A stretch of DNA of 64,000 nt from Amoebidium appalachense (Eukaryota > Ichthyosporea), in the NCBI GenBank assembly GCA_963693365.1, contig CAVNZM010000002.1, positions 11,346,001 through 11,410,000 on the forward strand, given 5' to 3'. The notes beneath the pieces are model-generated. The model had not been told where the DNA came from and did not search any database. It worked only from the letters and a program-made list of their open reading frames with translations. Made by a program: the position numbers and the translations under genes. Shown one piece after another: positions 13,915 to 32,964 of this stretch. The first letter of the stretch is position 1. Each line of letters opens with the position of its first letter.

Positions 13915-19828
<5,914 letters not shown>

Positions 19829-20012
19829 TATGCGTAAGTTGCTAATTACTAAATTAGGAAGTATTGCCTTAATGGGAAATATGACTGATTTGGGAGATGT
19901 TTCTAAATTTGGGTGTATACACTGGTATAAGGTATTGTGGCCCCGGAGGCACCGGAGGACCGAAGGGTAGATGTAAAAAGGTGAAAGGGCAGTTTTGTAT
20001 AGCATTTTGTAT

Positions 20013-20017
<5 letters not shown>

Positions 20018-20095
<78 letters not shown>
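20018..20095. repeat. (TG)n microsatellite in 3' flank of beta-helix gene
   Basis: An essentially uninterrupted TG tract that ends just before the AATAAA at 20099-20104, so it probably lies in the 3' UTR. Confidence 0.9.
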
Positions 20096-20098
<3 letters not shown>

Positions 20099-20455
20099 AA
20101 TAAAATTTGTTGATATGTAGCTGCGGTTTGTTACACCGGCGTTTTCGTTGGCACGTGTTGTTGACGGCCAATTGTTTTGATAACCTTTAACGTCAACTGG
20201 AATTATCATATTTATGGGTGATGTTGGATGAGGGCTATTGGGCAAACACAGCCCAGGTGACCAACATTGTTGGATGTATCTTTACGTGGTTTTCAAATAA
20301 ACGAGTCTAAATATGGACGATGTGTGCTGCCTTGACTACTCCAAGCAGAGTCTGGTGCATGGATGTTACCAACCCCACCGAAAGCCTGGCCTTTTCGGTT
20401 TTATTCACAGCAGTTGACTCGTCCAATTTTTTTAATAATATTTTACACCTGGAAT

Positions 20456-20572
20456 ATGAAACTCAGTGACGGATTGAACACACGCCAAGTTATTTACAAG
20501 GCCGCGAACTGGTGCGCCGTCGATGTGCACGTGCCCTCAGGGCAGTACATGAGCACACAGTACACCACACGT
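20456..20572 (+). CDS. Candidate exon, possibly of a second beta-helix-type protein
   Basis: ATG at 20456 opens MKLSDGLNTRQVIYKAANWC, then AVDVHVPSGQYMSTQYTTR, and ends at a good donor (CGT|GTAAGG). The frame is also open upstream. The codons are balanced and unlike the surrounding repeats. DVHVPSGQYM has the alternating pattern of a beta-helix coil, but this is only a resemblance. The following 430 bases are mostly TG repeat and would be intron. Confidence 0.3.
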
Positions 20573-20599
20573 GTAAGGTGTGAGTTTGTCTATAATGTG

Positions 20600-21004
<405 letters not shown>

Positions 21005-21759
21005 ATCACGGTTTGTTCCCGGAAGACCCTTGCATGCCCTCGAGGGAACTACCGTCTGCCACACAGCACCGTGTGTGTGCGTGTGCGTGTGCGTGTGCGC
21101 GCGCGTGTGTGTGCACGTGTGTATGCCATAGTGTGGCACTGTGTGCTTTTGTGGTTGTGCGTGCGCGTGACGCTGTGCTTATTATGCCTTTGGACGGTCT
21201 GTATTTGTATATGAGGTGTGGTTATGTGCGAGCATGCCCTGTGCGTGGGTGCTATGTGTTTGGGTGTACAATGAGAAATTAAGTGCACGCGTTTAACTTA
21301 GTACGTACATCTTCAGGCAGCCGCTGTGTCCGGATGTCCATGTGCAAGTAATTTACGTGCAAATAAATGTGATACGAGTGTGGATGTCTTTACCTGCGTG
21401 CGTACGGTGTGTATCACTTGTGTGTGCGTGTTACGCAAAGCTTTGTTCGTTCGAATTGTGCGTTGTGTGCGCACGCTGTGCGGTGCATGGTATCGTACAG
21501 TGCATATGTTCTGCTTATTTCTTCTGTTTCACCTCACATAGGCTTACATACCTTCTTCAACTAACTAATGCTAATAATAACGCTGCCGGTACTGCCTACG
21601 TAGCTATGGTGGCATTTAATTACATTAGGTATTGTAGAATTGCAATTGAATACTGTACAGTAGTGCAATCGTGCGGAATGTGGGCATGCATGTGCAAGTT
21701 AGAACTCCACTGTACTACTATTAAACGTTAACGTTGCACAAGTGTTCTCATAACCGTTA

Positions 21760-21790
<31 letters not shown>

Positions 21791-21796
21791 CCACCA

Positions 21797-22095
21797 GTGG
21801 CCACCACCACCACCACTATCCCCCGGGTCCACCAGCACCACCGTTACCAGCACCACCAACAGCATCACCACCACAACCACGGGTCAGGCCTCCATACTTG
21901 TGCCATACATAACATGCATGCAGCTTTCCCCCCTCCCCCTCCCCCCCCCCCAGGGCCTCTCCTCGGATCAACTTCATGCCATTGTCTTTATTCGAAGGAA
22001 CGCCAAAGTTCATTCAAGTTCACTGGCAACTTTGGCCACCAGGCCCAGGTTCAGGCTGTGAAATTAGTGGGTTTAGGGCCAGAAAATTGCCCCTG
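21797..22095 (+). pseudogene. Thr/Ser-rich mucin-like coding remnant or unresolved exons
   Basis: After an acceptor-like CCACCAG the plus strand reads VATTTTTIP. One base later, in another frame, it reads GSTSTTVTSTTNSITTTTTG. The break falls at a CCCCCGGG run, so a one-base length error or decay would join them. A further acceptor (CCCCAG at 21951-21953) opens GLSSDQLHAIVFIRRNAK and stops soon after. Composition matches the stalk of the neighbouring beta-helix protein. I cannot tell whether this is a live second gene, a partial duplicate or chance. Confidence 0.3.
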
Positions 22096-22324
22096 AAAGT
22101 CCGAAAATTGTCCCTAACTTTTTGAGGTTAGGTCCATCAATTTTCCAAAAATTGGCCCTAAAAGAGCCAAATGATAAGAAAATACACCTGAAAACGGTTG
22201 CTGGCTCTGTAGGGCCATCCAGGCAGGAAAGTTACCAAAATGGCACCAGCCAAAACCAAATTTTACACCCTGCCCAGGTTGATTTCGATCTCTAGCTCAG
22301 AGTCTCGAACTCTCGATCTTGAAC

Positions 22325-22383
22325 GGGGGTTTACGCTGTTTACTCGAGGCAAAGAGAACCAGTCTCAGGTATGGGGGGGGGGG
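22325..22383 (+). repeat. About 55-bp inverted repeat, left copy
   Basis: The segment containing TGTTTACTCGAGGCAAAGAG, then the motif CCAGTCTCAGGTATGGGG, recurs in inverted orientation at about 25144-25203. There are only a few substitutions and two compensating one-base length differences. Sequence outside the match does not align by eye. Confidence 0.8.
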
Positions 22384-24264
22384 TTTGCTCGGAATATCCC
22401 CTCAGCGGTATATCATGATCGCGTACATAGATGTCGGGTGGTGACTATATATCAGGGTTTACTTTCTCTACGGGACACCATAAAGACTAAGAAAAATCAA
22501 TTAGTTGGGGTTCCCCGTTGAACGAAGCCAAATAGATTCCATTGGCGACCTATAAGTTTTAGATAATCCAATCAAATACTTTGAACCAATCATTCCGCTG
22601 TAAGATAGATCGCCCAGGGACTCAAAATGTCGTCAAGACGTAAACAAAATCGTGACATCTGTATATAACAAGCTGCCATTTGCTTTCAATAAATCATTTT
22701 GCAATATTACAGCCATAAAAAAAGAAGAAGAAGAAGCCATCTGAAAGCGTTGCAAAAATATATTTTTCTTTTGTTTTTACCCAATCTTGTGTTGTATAAT
22801 GGGCCCTTAGTACTCCATTTAAAGTGTCGGGGGGCGAGGAAAACGGCAACCCATTATGATAGAACTCCCCTCTTTCCTTCCCCTCCCCTCTTTCCTTCCC
22901 TCTCCCCTCTTTCCTTCCCTCTCTCTCTTCTTCTCCTCCGGGCACAAATACAAATAAACCCCGCAAAAGTGTGCGTGTGACTTTGGACTGCCACTTACTT
23001 ATTATAAATTTATAAACATGTACACAATCACAAGATAATCACGCAATATAACAAATGGAAAAAGATACCACACGACACTAGACCCGATGAAAGCAGACAC
23101 CTTGAAAAACTAAGCCTTATGTCTCGTTTTATATATAATGACCGCCTTAACCATATTGCCAAATATGGCACTCGCAAATGTATAACACCTAAATACATAT
23201 TACCTTCCTGTAGAACTGGTCTTTCTCTAGCTGATGGTATTATTGATCAATTACAACGCTTTTACTGTACATGTACACGTGCTATACAGTGGAGATCTAA
23301 TAAGTATAAGGTGGCATCGTTTGCATGCCCAAACAACACACACACACACCAGTTTAAACGGCCATGTATCGCCAAATGTAGTTTGATAGACCACATAATA
23401 CCGCAACACACACACGTCACATTCACAACAGATACCCAGAAAGATAGCCTATAGCTACCTGTTGGCGGCGCGGGCCCGGACCCGGCCCGGCCCGCCGTTC
23501 TACACGCTGAACCCTTGTTAGCCCCAAAAAGTGACCTTTAGATCCATGCGCAGCTGCCTTATATAGTATGATCTGAAACTTTTGTCCAATGAAAATCGTT
23601 ATCGCTCCCAATTTGGAAAGTGACTTTCGGGCCAAAAAGCTACCTAATCGGTCGCTAAAACGGTTTGGGTCTCTGCACGGTAGTATACCCGTGATTGTTG
23701 AACCGGCCCGTATGAAAGGGATAGATATACGCGGCAGCGTTTTGATTCCTTTGCCAACTTCATGCCGAGTGAAGGGAGTACTTGCTTGTGTACTTACCCC
23801 CCCCAAATGAAAATTTTTGTGTTTTTCAATTTAAAGGTTTGGGCATTTCAGGGGCTGAACATTAGCATATATATGAATGACAGTGTATGCGCGCAGCGTG
23901 CATGCTTTGGTGTCATCGATTGCATGATCATGAACATATATCCGGTTTATTTTGTTGTATAAGCTATCTCTAATATATAGTAAGCTATGAAGCCCAAATA
24001 CGGAACGACACCCCTCAAACAACAGTACTTACCATCAAAGAGCACCCCTATTTCTGGTGTTATCTCTGATCCACACCCGCGCCGCTATCTGCATGCGGAG
24101 CTTATGCCCCAGTAAATTACAACATCCTTGATATACTAAACACGCGTAACTACGACCTGTTTATTAGATGTATTGATTGGCTTGAGAAACACATCATTAC
24201 ACACACACACACATACACTCACACACATACACAACCAGCTGATACCGAGTGTCCCAGGGGAGCG

Positions 24265-24318
<54 letters not shown>

Positions 24319-25143
24319 AAAAAAAAAAAAAAAATAAAATAAAAATAAAAAAAAAAATTTTCTTCTTTTGACTCGGTTTTATAGATCCGTTGATGAAGGC
24401 AACGTGCAGCCACAGGCTACATAACCACCAATAGAACTGAAAAAGCCAAAGCTACGAAATAAAAATAAAGCGACAAGTGACAAAGGACACCAGCGGGCAA
24501 AACCTTAAGTGTACGTGTATGCGTGAAACTAGTTTGCTCCAACTAGTCATATGCATCGATGTTGACCAGACCACGCTCCGCAAGAAAACATCATTATTGC
24601 TGCTTCCCAACAGGCCCCCCTCAAAACCTACCGAGGCACAGCAAGCAAGTCAGCCTCTATAGAGCAATGCAGACCAAATCTGAGCTAAAAAACAATCCCA
24701 ACGGGCCCGGCCCCTAGATAACCCGGAGAAACTGCATCTAGCTCTCTGATAAGGTGGCCTAGTTGTGGCAGGACGCACGGAAAAACACAATTACAGAATG
24801 CATGCAAGCAACCCGGTCATTGCCATACGATTGGAGGCTAAGGACTGGCAGTCACTTGGAAAGCTCCCGACGACCAAGTAGCCGCCCCTCCACTCACGCA
24901 GCGCAGAAGTAGCTGAAGAAGTTGCAGCAGCCCACCGCCAATAGGTCGCGTAGAAGCGTAGACAGCGTGTAGAAGTCACCATAGGTTTCAGTGGACCACC
25001 AGGCGTTGAAGAAACTTTCTTCTCAAGCGAGAAACTCCGCGAAAGGGAGATGCCCCCACACTCTCACGGCAGTAGGAATACACCAGGCCACACCACACAC
25101 ATGCTGCAGTCACGTTCCCCTGAGTGGGACTCCCTCCCACCAC
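22384..25143. other. AT-rich segment enclosed by the inverted repeat pair
   Basis: This is mostly unique, AT-richer DNA, with one C run joined to an A run (24266-24354) and a GC-rich island near 23462-23495. Open frames up to 111 residues exist (for example 23119-23454 plus). None has recognised motifs, a supported start or splice sites. I see no gene that can be supported. Confidence 0.45.
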
Positions 25144-25203
25144 AAAAACCCCCCATACCTGAGACTGGTCTCTCTTTGCCTCGAGTAAACAACATAAACC
25201 CCG
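25144..25203 (-). repeat. About 55-bp inverted repeat, right copy
   Basis: Partner of 22325-22383 in opposite orientation, 2.8 kb away. The enclosed DNA is less repetitive and more AT-rich than the rest of the window. No transposase-like frame was seen inside it. Confidence 0.8.
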
Positions 25204-25532
25204 ATAAGACATCACTGTACCATCAACTTGTGTCTACACTACTGCCGCCCGGTGCGCTCGGTCGGCGGTCGCTTGTCTCTGGGGATCTAGATCTGTTCGG
25301 AGTGGGTGCAAAACTTTTCGCCAACAAGTACAAATTGAACCCGCGAGCATTTTTCGAATGCATGCAGGCTGCAGAGGGGGGAAGGAAGACACTTCTAAGA
25401 ACATGTCGACCCGAATAATAAAATTAACGCCCACATGCCCCGACGTTGCTTAATAATTCGAGACTTACTTAGTACTAGTTGATAATTTTTTCGCACCTGG
25501 ATCATTTTATTGTAGTTTTTTAGTTTTGAATG

Positions 25533-25591
25533 GAGCTCTCGAGAGCTCTGCAGAATTCGTAGTCACAAGACAGGAGTCATGTCATGACTCC
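25533..25591. repeat. Two adjacent palindromes
   Basis: GAGCTCTCGAGAGCTC (25533-25548) is a perfect 16-bp palindrome. GGAGTCATG-T-CATGACTCC (25573-25591) is a 9-bp perfect inverted repeat around one base. They lie 24 bp apart in non-repetitive DNA. Confidence 0.9.
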
Positions 25592-26758
25592 GGCACAAAG
25601 ATCCGCCCATCTACGGACGTTACTCGTGTGCCGAACGTAGGGCAGAGACCTTTTTAAGTTTCAAGGCATGATATGGCTACTTATTATTTGTCATCGACAA
25701 CTACGCCAGCACGCATGCATTATTCGATGTACAGCTTGTATGCACATCTCTCGGCTAGAAGGAATCGCAAAACACGCCATTAGGCTCATTAGGACTATCT
25801 TACCAGTCGCTTCTGATTTCAGACTTCTGAAACGCATTTATGCATATGATTGTGCAGGTGCAACGAACAGGATATTCTTCTGCTCGCGAGCTGTGGCGCC
25901 TGCGCGACTCCCCCATCAAGATCTATCAAGGGCCGTGCGCACACATATGGTGGCTTCGGTTGCTTACACGTCGTGAGCTTTAAAATTTTATCTTCTTCCT
26001 GTAGATGAAGGGAGCGCACACTTTTTTGAACTAAAACCTAATTTCTGAAGTTCTTCTCCGCCGGAGCACCGTCTTTTCTGTGCTCAGTAGAACAGGTGCG
26101 CATGCACAGTCCTGGTGAACGTTAGTGTGTAAGGAGTTGCCCACATTGTGTTTGGGTTTATTTTTTGGGGAGCACAATTGTATGGTCGTTTACTTAGATA
26201 GTGCATCTGGCACTAAGTTAACATTTCTTTCTCTTTGCTAGTATTGGAAGTGTGGCCTCCAATGTTGCTTAAGGCCAAACACTTGTGTCTGAATTGTGGT
26301 GAGTGATTGTAGATCTTGCTTCTATGGATTTCTTCCTTGCTTTGAGTCAAAAAATATCACACGGTGTATCATCTTCATTTGGGCAGAGCCGTGTTTCAAA
26401 TTTGAATATGCTATGATAATCTGTTTTCTTCATTTATGTAAACCTTCACCCAACGGCATGTAACAATGCCTAGTGTCGTGCCACGTACTTTACACATCGA
26501 ACCCGTTTACTAGAATGTTTGCAAAAACAGGGCCTCTACCAACGTCCCCTCCCACCCCTCCGGGGGAAATCCGTGCAAGTCTGCAGCCCTCAACGTGAGT
26601 GCTCTTGCCCCACCCATTTTTATCTAGTCTTTTTACTGTGGTTCGATACTTGTAGTTCCACGACACACACAGACACAGACACACAGTAACACAGTCACAC
26701 ACAGACATACACACACACACACACACGCACACACGTACACACGCACGCACGCACGCAC

Positions 26759-27030
<272 letters not shown>

Positions 27031-27057
27031 CTCACACACTCACGTACACACGCACGA

Positions 27058-27089
<32 letters not shown>

Positions 27090-28110
27090 CACACACACAC
27101 GCACACACGCACACACGCACGCACGCACGGACGCACGCACACACGCACGCACACACACACGCATGCACGCACGCAGGCACATGTGCACTCATGCACACAC
27201 ACACGTGCACGCACGCACAGATACACACACAAAACAGTTGAACAGCAGCACAGACACACACACACACACAGTTGAACAGTATTCACACACACACACATCT
27301 CTCATCAGCTGAGGTATCTATCTAAACGTTTCCTATGTCATTGTCTTTAGGTCCACTTTGACGGACACACACACACACACACACACCCACACATGTACGC
27401 GCAGATTTCAGCACGCACAAACACGCGCATGGATGTACACCATTGCACACCCACACATTCACGAGCACGTATCAACCTGCGCGTTTTGCATGCCCAGGCC
27501 ACCCACCACCTTCACTCACCCACCCATGCAATACGCGGTCTGTCGGAATATAGAGAGTTTTAGTTTTAAGAGCACGCGGAAAAGTAGTAAGCTTTTGAGG
27601 GGAGGGGTGGAGGTAGGAAGGGACGGGCGGGGGGGGGGGGGGGAGGGGGGGGAGGGGGGGGTCAGTTAACTTTAATGAAGTATGTGTCTCTCAGCCTGTT
27701 GTTGAATGCAGCCGAGTTCACCCCCTTTCTCTTCACCTCCCCCCCCCCCTCCCCCCCCCCCAAAAAAAAAAAAAAAAAAAAAAACAAAAACAAAAAACAA
27801 AATAAAACTAACAACTTCTTGCCAGGACAAATCTTCTTATATAACCTTATATACCCACTCTCCCTTGCCATATCAATCCCTCCCCTTCCCCCCCACCCCT
27901 CCCCCTCCCCCCGCTTCATCCCCACATCCCCACCTTTTTAAAAATATATGCCATGCAGTCTGGATCTGACATTCATTCCAAAGGGCACACATATAATTGC
28001 GCATCTGGGCACGAAACTCGAGCAAAACCACCTGACGAACACCCCCTCTTGCTCCCCCCCCCCCCCCCCCCCCCCCATCCCCACCCAACACACACACACC
28101 CACCCTCACC

Positions 28111-28156
<46 letters not shown>

Positions 28157-28246
28157 CCAAAATGCAAAATGCAAAATGCAAAATGCAAAATGCAAAAAAC
28201 AAAACAAAAAAAACACAGGCCTTGGGCCCACCCCAGTAACTCGCAC

Positions 28247-28750
28247 ATGAGCCACCGCTTGAATCGACACCATGAGCCCTACGACCCCAATTCCGGCCAC
28301 CATCCAAGAGAATTTCATAGAACCCCCCATAATTGGGAAGATTCTGAGACGTTCCATCGACAGCAAACCCCCAAAGCTACGAATTCGCCAAATTACGCAG
28401 CGGATGAAAGAAACCCCACCAAAGGAATGTCCCCGCCGGAGCATTATCCAACGGAAAGCAATTATGAGCAGGTGAGATATACAAGGAATATAAATTACCC
28501 AAGAGAAGGGGGGTTCTATCCAACGAGTAAAGATGAGCCCGATCTGAGAATCGCTGATAGTGCACCGTGGCTCCTAAGAGCCGCCGAATCATATCAGGCT
28601 GCCAAAAGAACGGCAAATGAAAGGCGTGATTCTGAGCCAATGGGTTTGAGGAGAATGGAGGCCGGGAACACACGTATGTTGGGTGACCCCCTTTGGGAGG
28701 AGGAACCGGAAATGCCAGAAAGTAGGACTCAGACACAAGCAGGGTGGGTG

Positions 28751-28827
<77 letters not shown>

Positions 28828-30502
28828 GTGTGTGTCCGCGCACGCGCGCGCGTGCGTTCGTGCGTGTGTGTATGTGTGTGTGTGTGTATTTCTGTGTGTG
28901 CGTGCCTGCTTGTCTGCGTGCCTGTGTGCCACTGCCTATGCACACGTGTGTGCCTGCGTGTGTTTGTGTGTGCCTGCCTCGGTGTCCATGTGAGTCACGC
29001 ATGTGTACTTGTGAGATTAGGGGGAGGGGCAGCGGGGGGGAAGGAGAGGAGAGGGGCGGATGGGGGGAGGAAGGGGTATGTAGGAGGCATGAGGCTTGTA
29101 CACGCCGTGTCATTAGTCTGTGGGTCAGCACATACATAGTTCAGTTAGTCAAGATCCACCGAGTCACATTGAACTGACTTCCCCTCCTCTCCCCTCCCCT
29201 CCCCTCTCTCCCTCCCCCCCCCCTCCCCCCGCCCCTCTGCCCCCCCCCCCCCCACACACATACACACTCAGTCACCCAACCACTCCACCCCTCTTTTATT
29301 CCCCCTCATCCCCTTCCTGCCCCCCCCCCCCACTTGGGCCCTCCCTGAGGATGGGCTCTGCTTATGACGCATACTGTGCGCATGGCTGATGTTGCATACT
29401 TGAATGTTTGCCTTTGCATGTGTCCTGCACCATGCTTCTCATCGTGTATGCTTACTTCGTACCGTGTTCCGCATTCAAACCCGCCCTCTCTCCCCCCCCC
29501 CCCCCCTCCCCCCCCCCCCCTCCCCAAACACCGGGTCTCTCCTCCCCCCGACCCACCGCCACTACAAAAAAAATACCCTCCCACCCATCCCTCCTTCTTC
29601 TTGAATTGCACCATACAGCCATCACCGCCGCCCAATCACCCACCGTCCTCGGTCATTTTCGAACCCTGATGCTCAATTCAACCATGGCCTACCTGGGGGG
29701 AATTCGCGTGATCATGATATGGCACCCCGCCGCCGGTCAGATCCCCCCAGCCAAGGGGAGATCCAAGATCTAAATCTGTCAAACCGGGACACTTCTTTGC
29801 ACCAATCAAAAGCAAGACCACAAATGAGGGTAGATGGAAGGAGATTCGGCTTCCGTAACGACGCTTCCCCTTCCACACCCAACTATGCCCCTCATTTTTC
29901 TGGAAATTTCAACCCCCAAGGCACATTCCACAATCCCCCCCTCCCACCTTCTCGTCTGAATACGAGGAGTACAGTACTTCCGACCACATTGATTATTCGC
30001 CTCCCGACACCTGGAGCTCTGGGGCCAGTGCAAATACAAAGGTCCCCCTGCCACTTGCTTTTCGTGAGCGAAATTCCAGCACGCAACCTCCCCGAAAATT
30101 GCGTCCAATGGGGCAACCCGCCCAGCACTCATCTCCCCCCTTCACACCTTCGGCTGATTCTGCCGATATCGGGCCTGGAGCCAATCGGAGGGTCTGTTTG
30201 GAGTGCGGCAAAACAGAGACACCCCAGTGGAGACGTGGTCCTGATGGCCAGGTATGCCCCCCCCCCCCCCCCCCCCCCCCCCCGGCGCCCTCCCCTCCCC
30301 CCCCCCCTCCCCCTCGAATGCAGCACCAAAACCTCTCATCTGATGACGTCATGATCACTAACTCACTTTTCCCGTCAGATTGAGGTATCTAGCCCCCCCC
30401 ACCCCCCAACCCCCTTTCACCCTGCTCTCTCTCTCTCTCCACCCCCTCCTACCCCCATCTCTCTTTCTGAGCCCCCCACCACCTCCCCCCATCCCCCCCC
30501 CT

Positions 30503-30535
<33 letters not shown>

Positions 30536-30821
30536 ACACGGTCTCCCCAACATACTCCCCCTTGATGATAGGCTCCATGCACGTTGCATGCTTTGTGACT
30601 CTGGTGTTTTCTACCCGCACCTATACGGTGATCGACGGTCAATTTGCTTTCATACTGAGAACCATCGGTTAAACCTCCCCCCACCCCCCCCCCCTTCCCC
30701 CCCCCCCCCCCCCCCCCAGCCCCATCCCAACACATACTCACACACACACCACCAACACCACCCCAACCCAGTGTTCATCCCATATGTTCCCCCTCAACCT
30801 TGTTCTCCCTCTCCGATTGCT

Positions 30822-30877
<56 letters not shown>

Positions 30878-31353
30878 AAAATAGGCCCAAACTCAGCACT
30901 GCCCCTCCCCCCTCCCCCTCTCCCCCCCCCCCCCCTTTCCTTCAGGTCAACCGTTGCAATGCCTGTGGGCTCAAGTATCAGCACAAGGCTCGCAAGGAAA
31001 ACACAGCGGCCATTAGACGGAGACCAAGTGCCCAAGGGGACGTAAAACCCCCCTTCAGCACCAAATTTCCACCGGGTCTTAGTCAAAACGGTCAAACCGG
31101 TGATTCAGGACCATGGTACCCCCATGAAAAATCGCGGGATTTTGTGGATAGTCGAGGTGGACATGGGCGAGATATCCAGGGATATTACGAGTATGAGGTG
31201 TTAGAGATGACGGATAACCGGGCTTCCAGGAGGGGGTCCTATGAGGATCAGTATGGGGGCGGAAAATGGAGGAGGGGTCCGGAGTACCAAATTGAGGAGG
31301 GGAGGAGGAATATTGGGAGCGAAAAACGAATGTTTAGACCCTATGACATGTGA
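28247..31353 (+). CDS. GATA-type zinc-finger protein
   Basis: Exons: from 28247 (or from an acceptor at about 28216) to 28743, then 29619-30251, then 30946-31353 (TGA). The finger is CLECGKTETPQWRRGPDGQ, then VNRCNACGLKYQHKARKE, giving C-x2-C-x18-C-x2-C. It is split by the last intron exactly at DGQ|VNR, and a basic tail follows as in DNA-binding GATA fingers. Flanking regions are hydrophilic and rich in Arg, Pro, Asn and Tyr, without other domains, as in many regulatory proteins. Phase holds at both introns. Within exon 2 the frame shifts by one at a C7 run (29935-29941). Upstream reads FGFRNDASPSTPNYAPHF; downstream reads SSEYEEYSTSDHIDYSPP and continues into the finger. One extra C restores a single frame, so I treat this as an assembly or sequencing error. 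The true start may lie further upstream. Likely a nuclear transcription factor. Confidence 0.8.
29332..29486 (-). repeat. Dispersed repeat family A, copy 1
   Basis: On the minus strand it begins after a G run with GGTTTGAATGCGGAACACGG, passes GGTGCAGGACAC, and ends CATAAGCAGAGCCCATCCTC then AGGGAGGGCCC. It lies in the GATA gene intron and is used as the reference copy. Confidence 0.75.
30553..30690 (-). repeat. Dispersed repeat family A, divergent copy
   Basis: The minus strand contains GGTTTAACCGATGG after a G run and, about 100 bases on, GAGCCTATCATCAAGGGGGA. This matches the end motif of copy 1 with several changes. It lies in the last GATA intron. Confidence 0.4.
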
Positions 31354-31767
31354 AAATGCCTGGAAATATCATCTTCCTCCATCCCCCTCCCCCCCCCCCC
31401 CCCCCCCCCCCCCTAACCTTCCCTTTGCGGCAACCAATGTGAATATTTAAATCCCCGCTGTTGTCCTACCACCACCTCACACTCCCGTATACGCAGCGCA
31501 TCCAGCACACCATTCTCAGTGTGGTTAGTGGTCGTTGGTTGTTTCCATGGGGATTAATTGTTGATAGTATATTGCGCGACGGTACAAGTTTGTGTGTGTA
31601 GAGCTTTCGTTGTTTGCAACTGTACATACGGAAAACTGTTTTATCTATAGTTTATCCTTAAAGGTTGATTAGGGCTACACCCATCATGCACCCGCAAACA
31701 GCCACATAGAAAAACACACAAAGTTTGCCCGCACACACACAAGCACAGACACAGACACACACACAGG

Positions 31768-31833
<66 letters not shown>

Positions 31834-31835
31834 GC

Positions 31836-31873
<38 letters not shown>

Positions 31874-32624
31874 CCCATATCTCGTTTAGAGCTTGGAAGA
31901 TTACTCTAGTCATGGGGTGATGCCGTTGGCCTCAATGAAGTTAGTCACAACAAAGATGATTTGAACATAATAATTGAGATAAGAATAATTGGAATAAATA
32001 ATGGGCCTACAGGCGTAGGATGAGGCATGCCTTTGCTATTTAGCATCACCCGGTGCCTTCAACTCAGCTGCAGTTGCACAAGTACCAATCAAGTATTGTT
32101 GAAAGGGTTTAACATTTCAATAGCGGCCAGCACAAGGAAAGCTACATGTGTACCACGGATATACGTGTTCCTGTGGCCAAAGTTAACATGGCAATTTGGG
32201 GCTAGCAGATATAGGTCAGGCTGGACTGATGTAACAAGGCTGTGGTCATCCCCACGGTGTGTGTCTGTGTGTGTGTGTGTGTTTTTGTATGTGTGCACGT
32301 GTGTGTGTGTGTGTGTGCACGTGTGTGTGTATGTGTGTGTGTGTGTGTGTGTACATGTGTGTGTGTGTGTGGGCGCCGGGAGGGTGGGGGGGGGGGGGGG
32401 GGGGGTGAGACGTGTAGTCAGTATACGTTTACTTAATGTGTAAGTCCCCGAACTTCGAGGGCAGGGCTTCGTGATCGCCGCCTATTCGAATTCTTTCGAG
32501 AAGTGTACCTATGCACATGTACACGATTAGGGGAGGGGCCCGGGGGGAGGAGGGGGATCGAGGAGGAGTACTCGAAATATGCTTAGGGGCCAGGAGGAGA
32601 TCTGGAAGGGGAGGGGCTGGGGGG

Positions 32625-32660
<36 letters not shown>

Positions 32661-32933
32661 ATCGTGTTGCAGATAAAAACTTACGAAACCTTGATATTCG
32701 TACGTACAGATTGAACAACAAAACGTGCAGAGTAAGCAAAGCACACGAAAAGAGTATGCATTATAAGACATAGCTCGGCCAGACATCTTCGATCCGCTGG
32801 GTGGCGGCACGGTGCACGTGGTGGTGTTTTATTTCTTTTCTTTCTTTCTTTCTTTCTTTCTTTTCTTTCTTTTTTCTTTCATTCTTTTTCTTTTCTTTTC
32901 TTTCTTTCTTTCTTTCCTTTTTTTTCTTTCTTT

Positions 32934-32964
<31 letters not shown>

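Noticed and set aside
23119-23454. 111-residue plus-strand frame in the AT-rich segment
   Set aside because: No motif, no supported start; AT-rich DNA gives such frames by chance. Reverse-transcriptase and transposase signatures were looked for and not seen.
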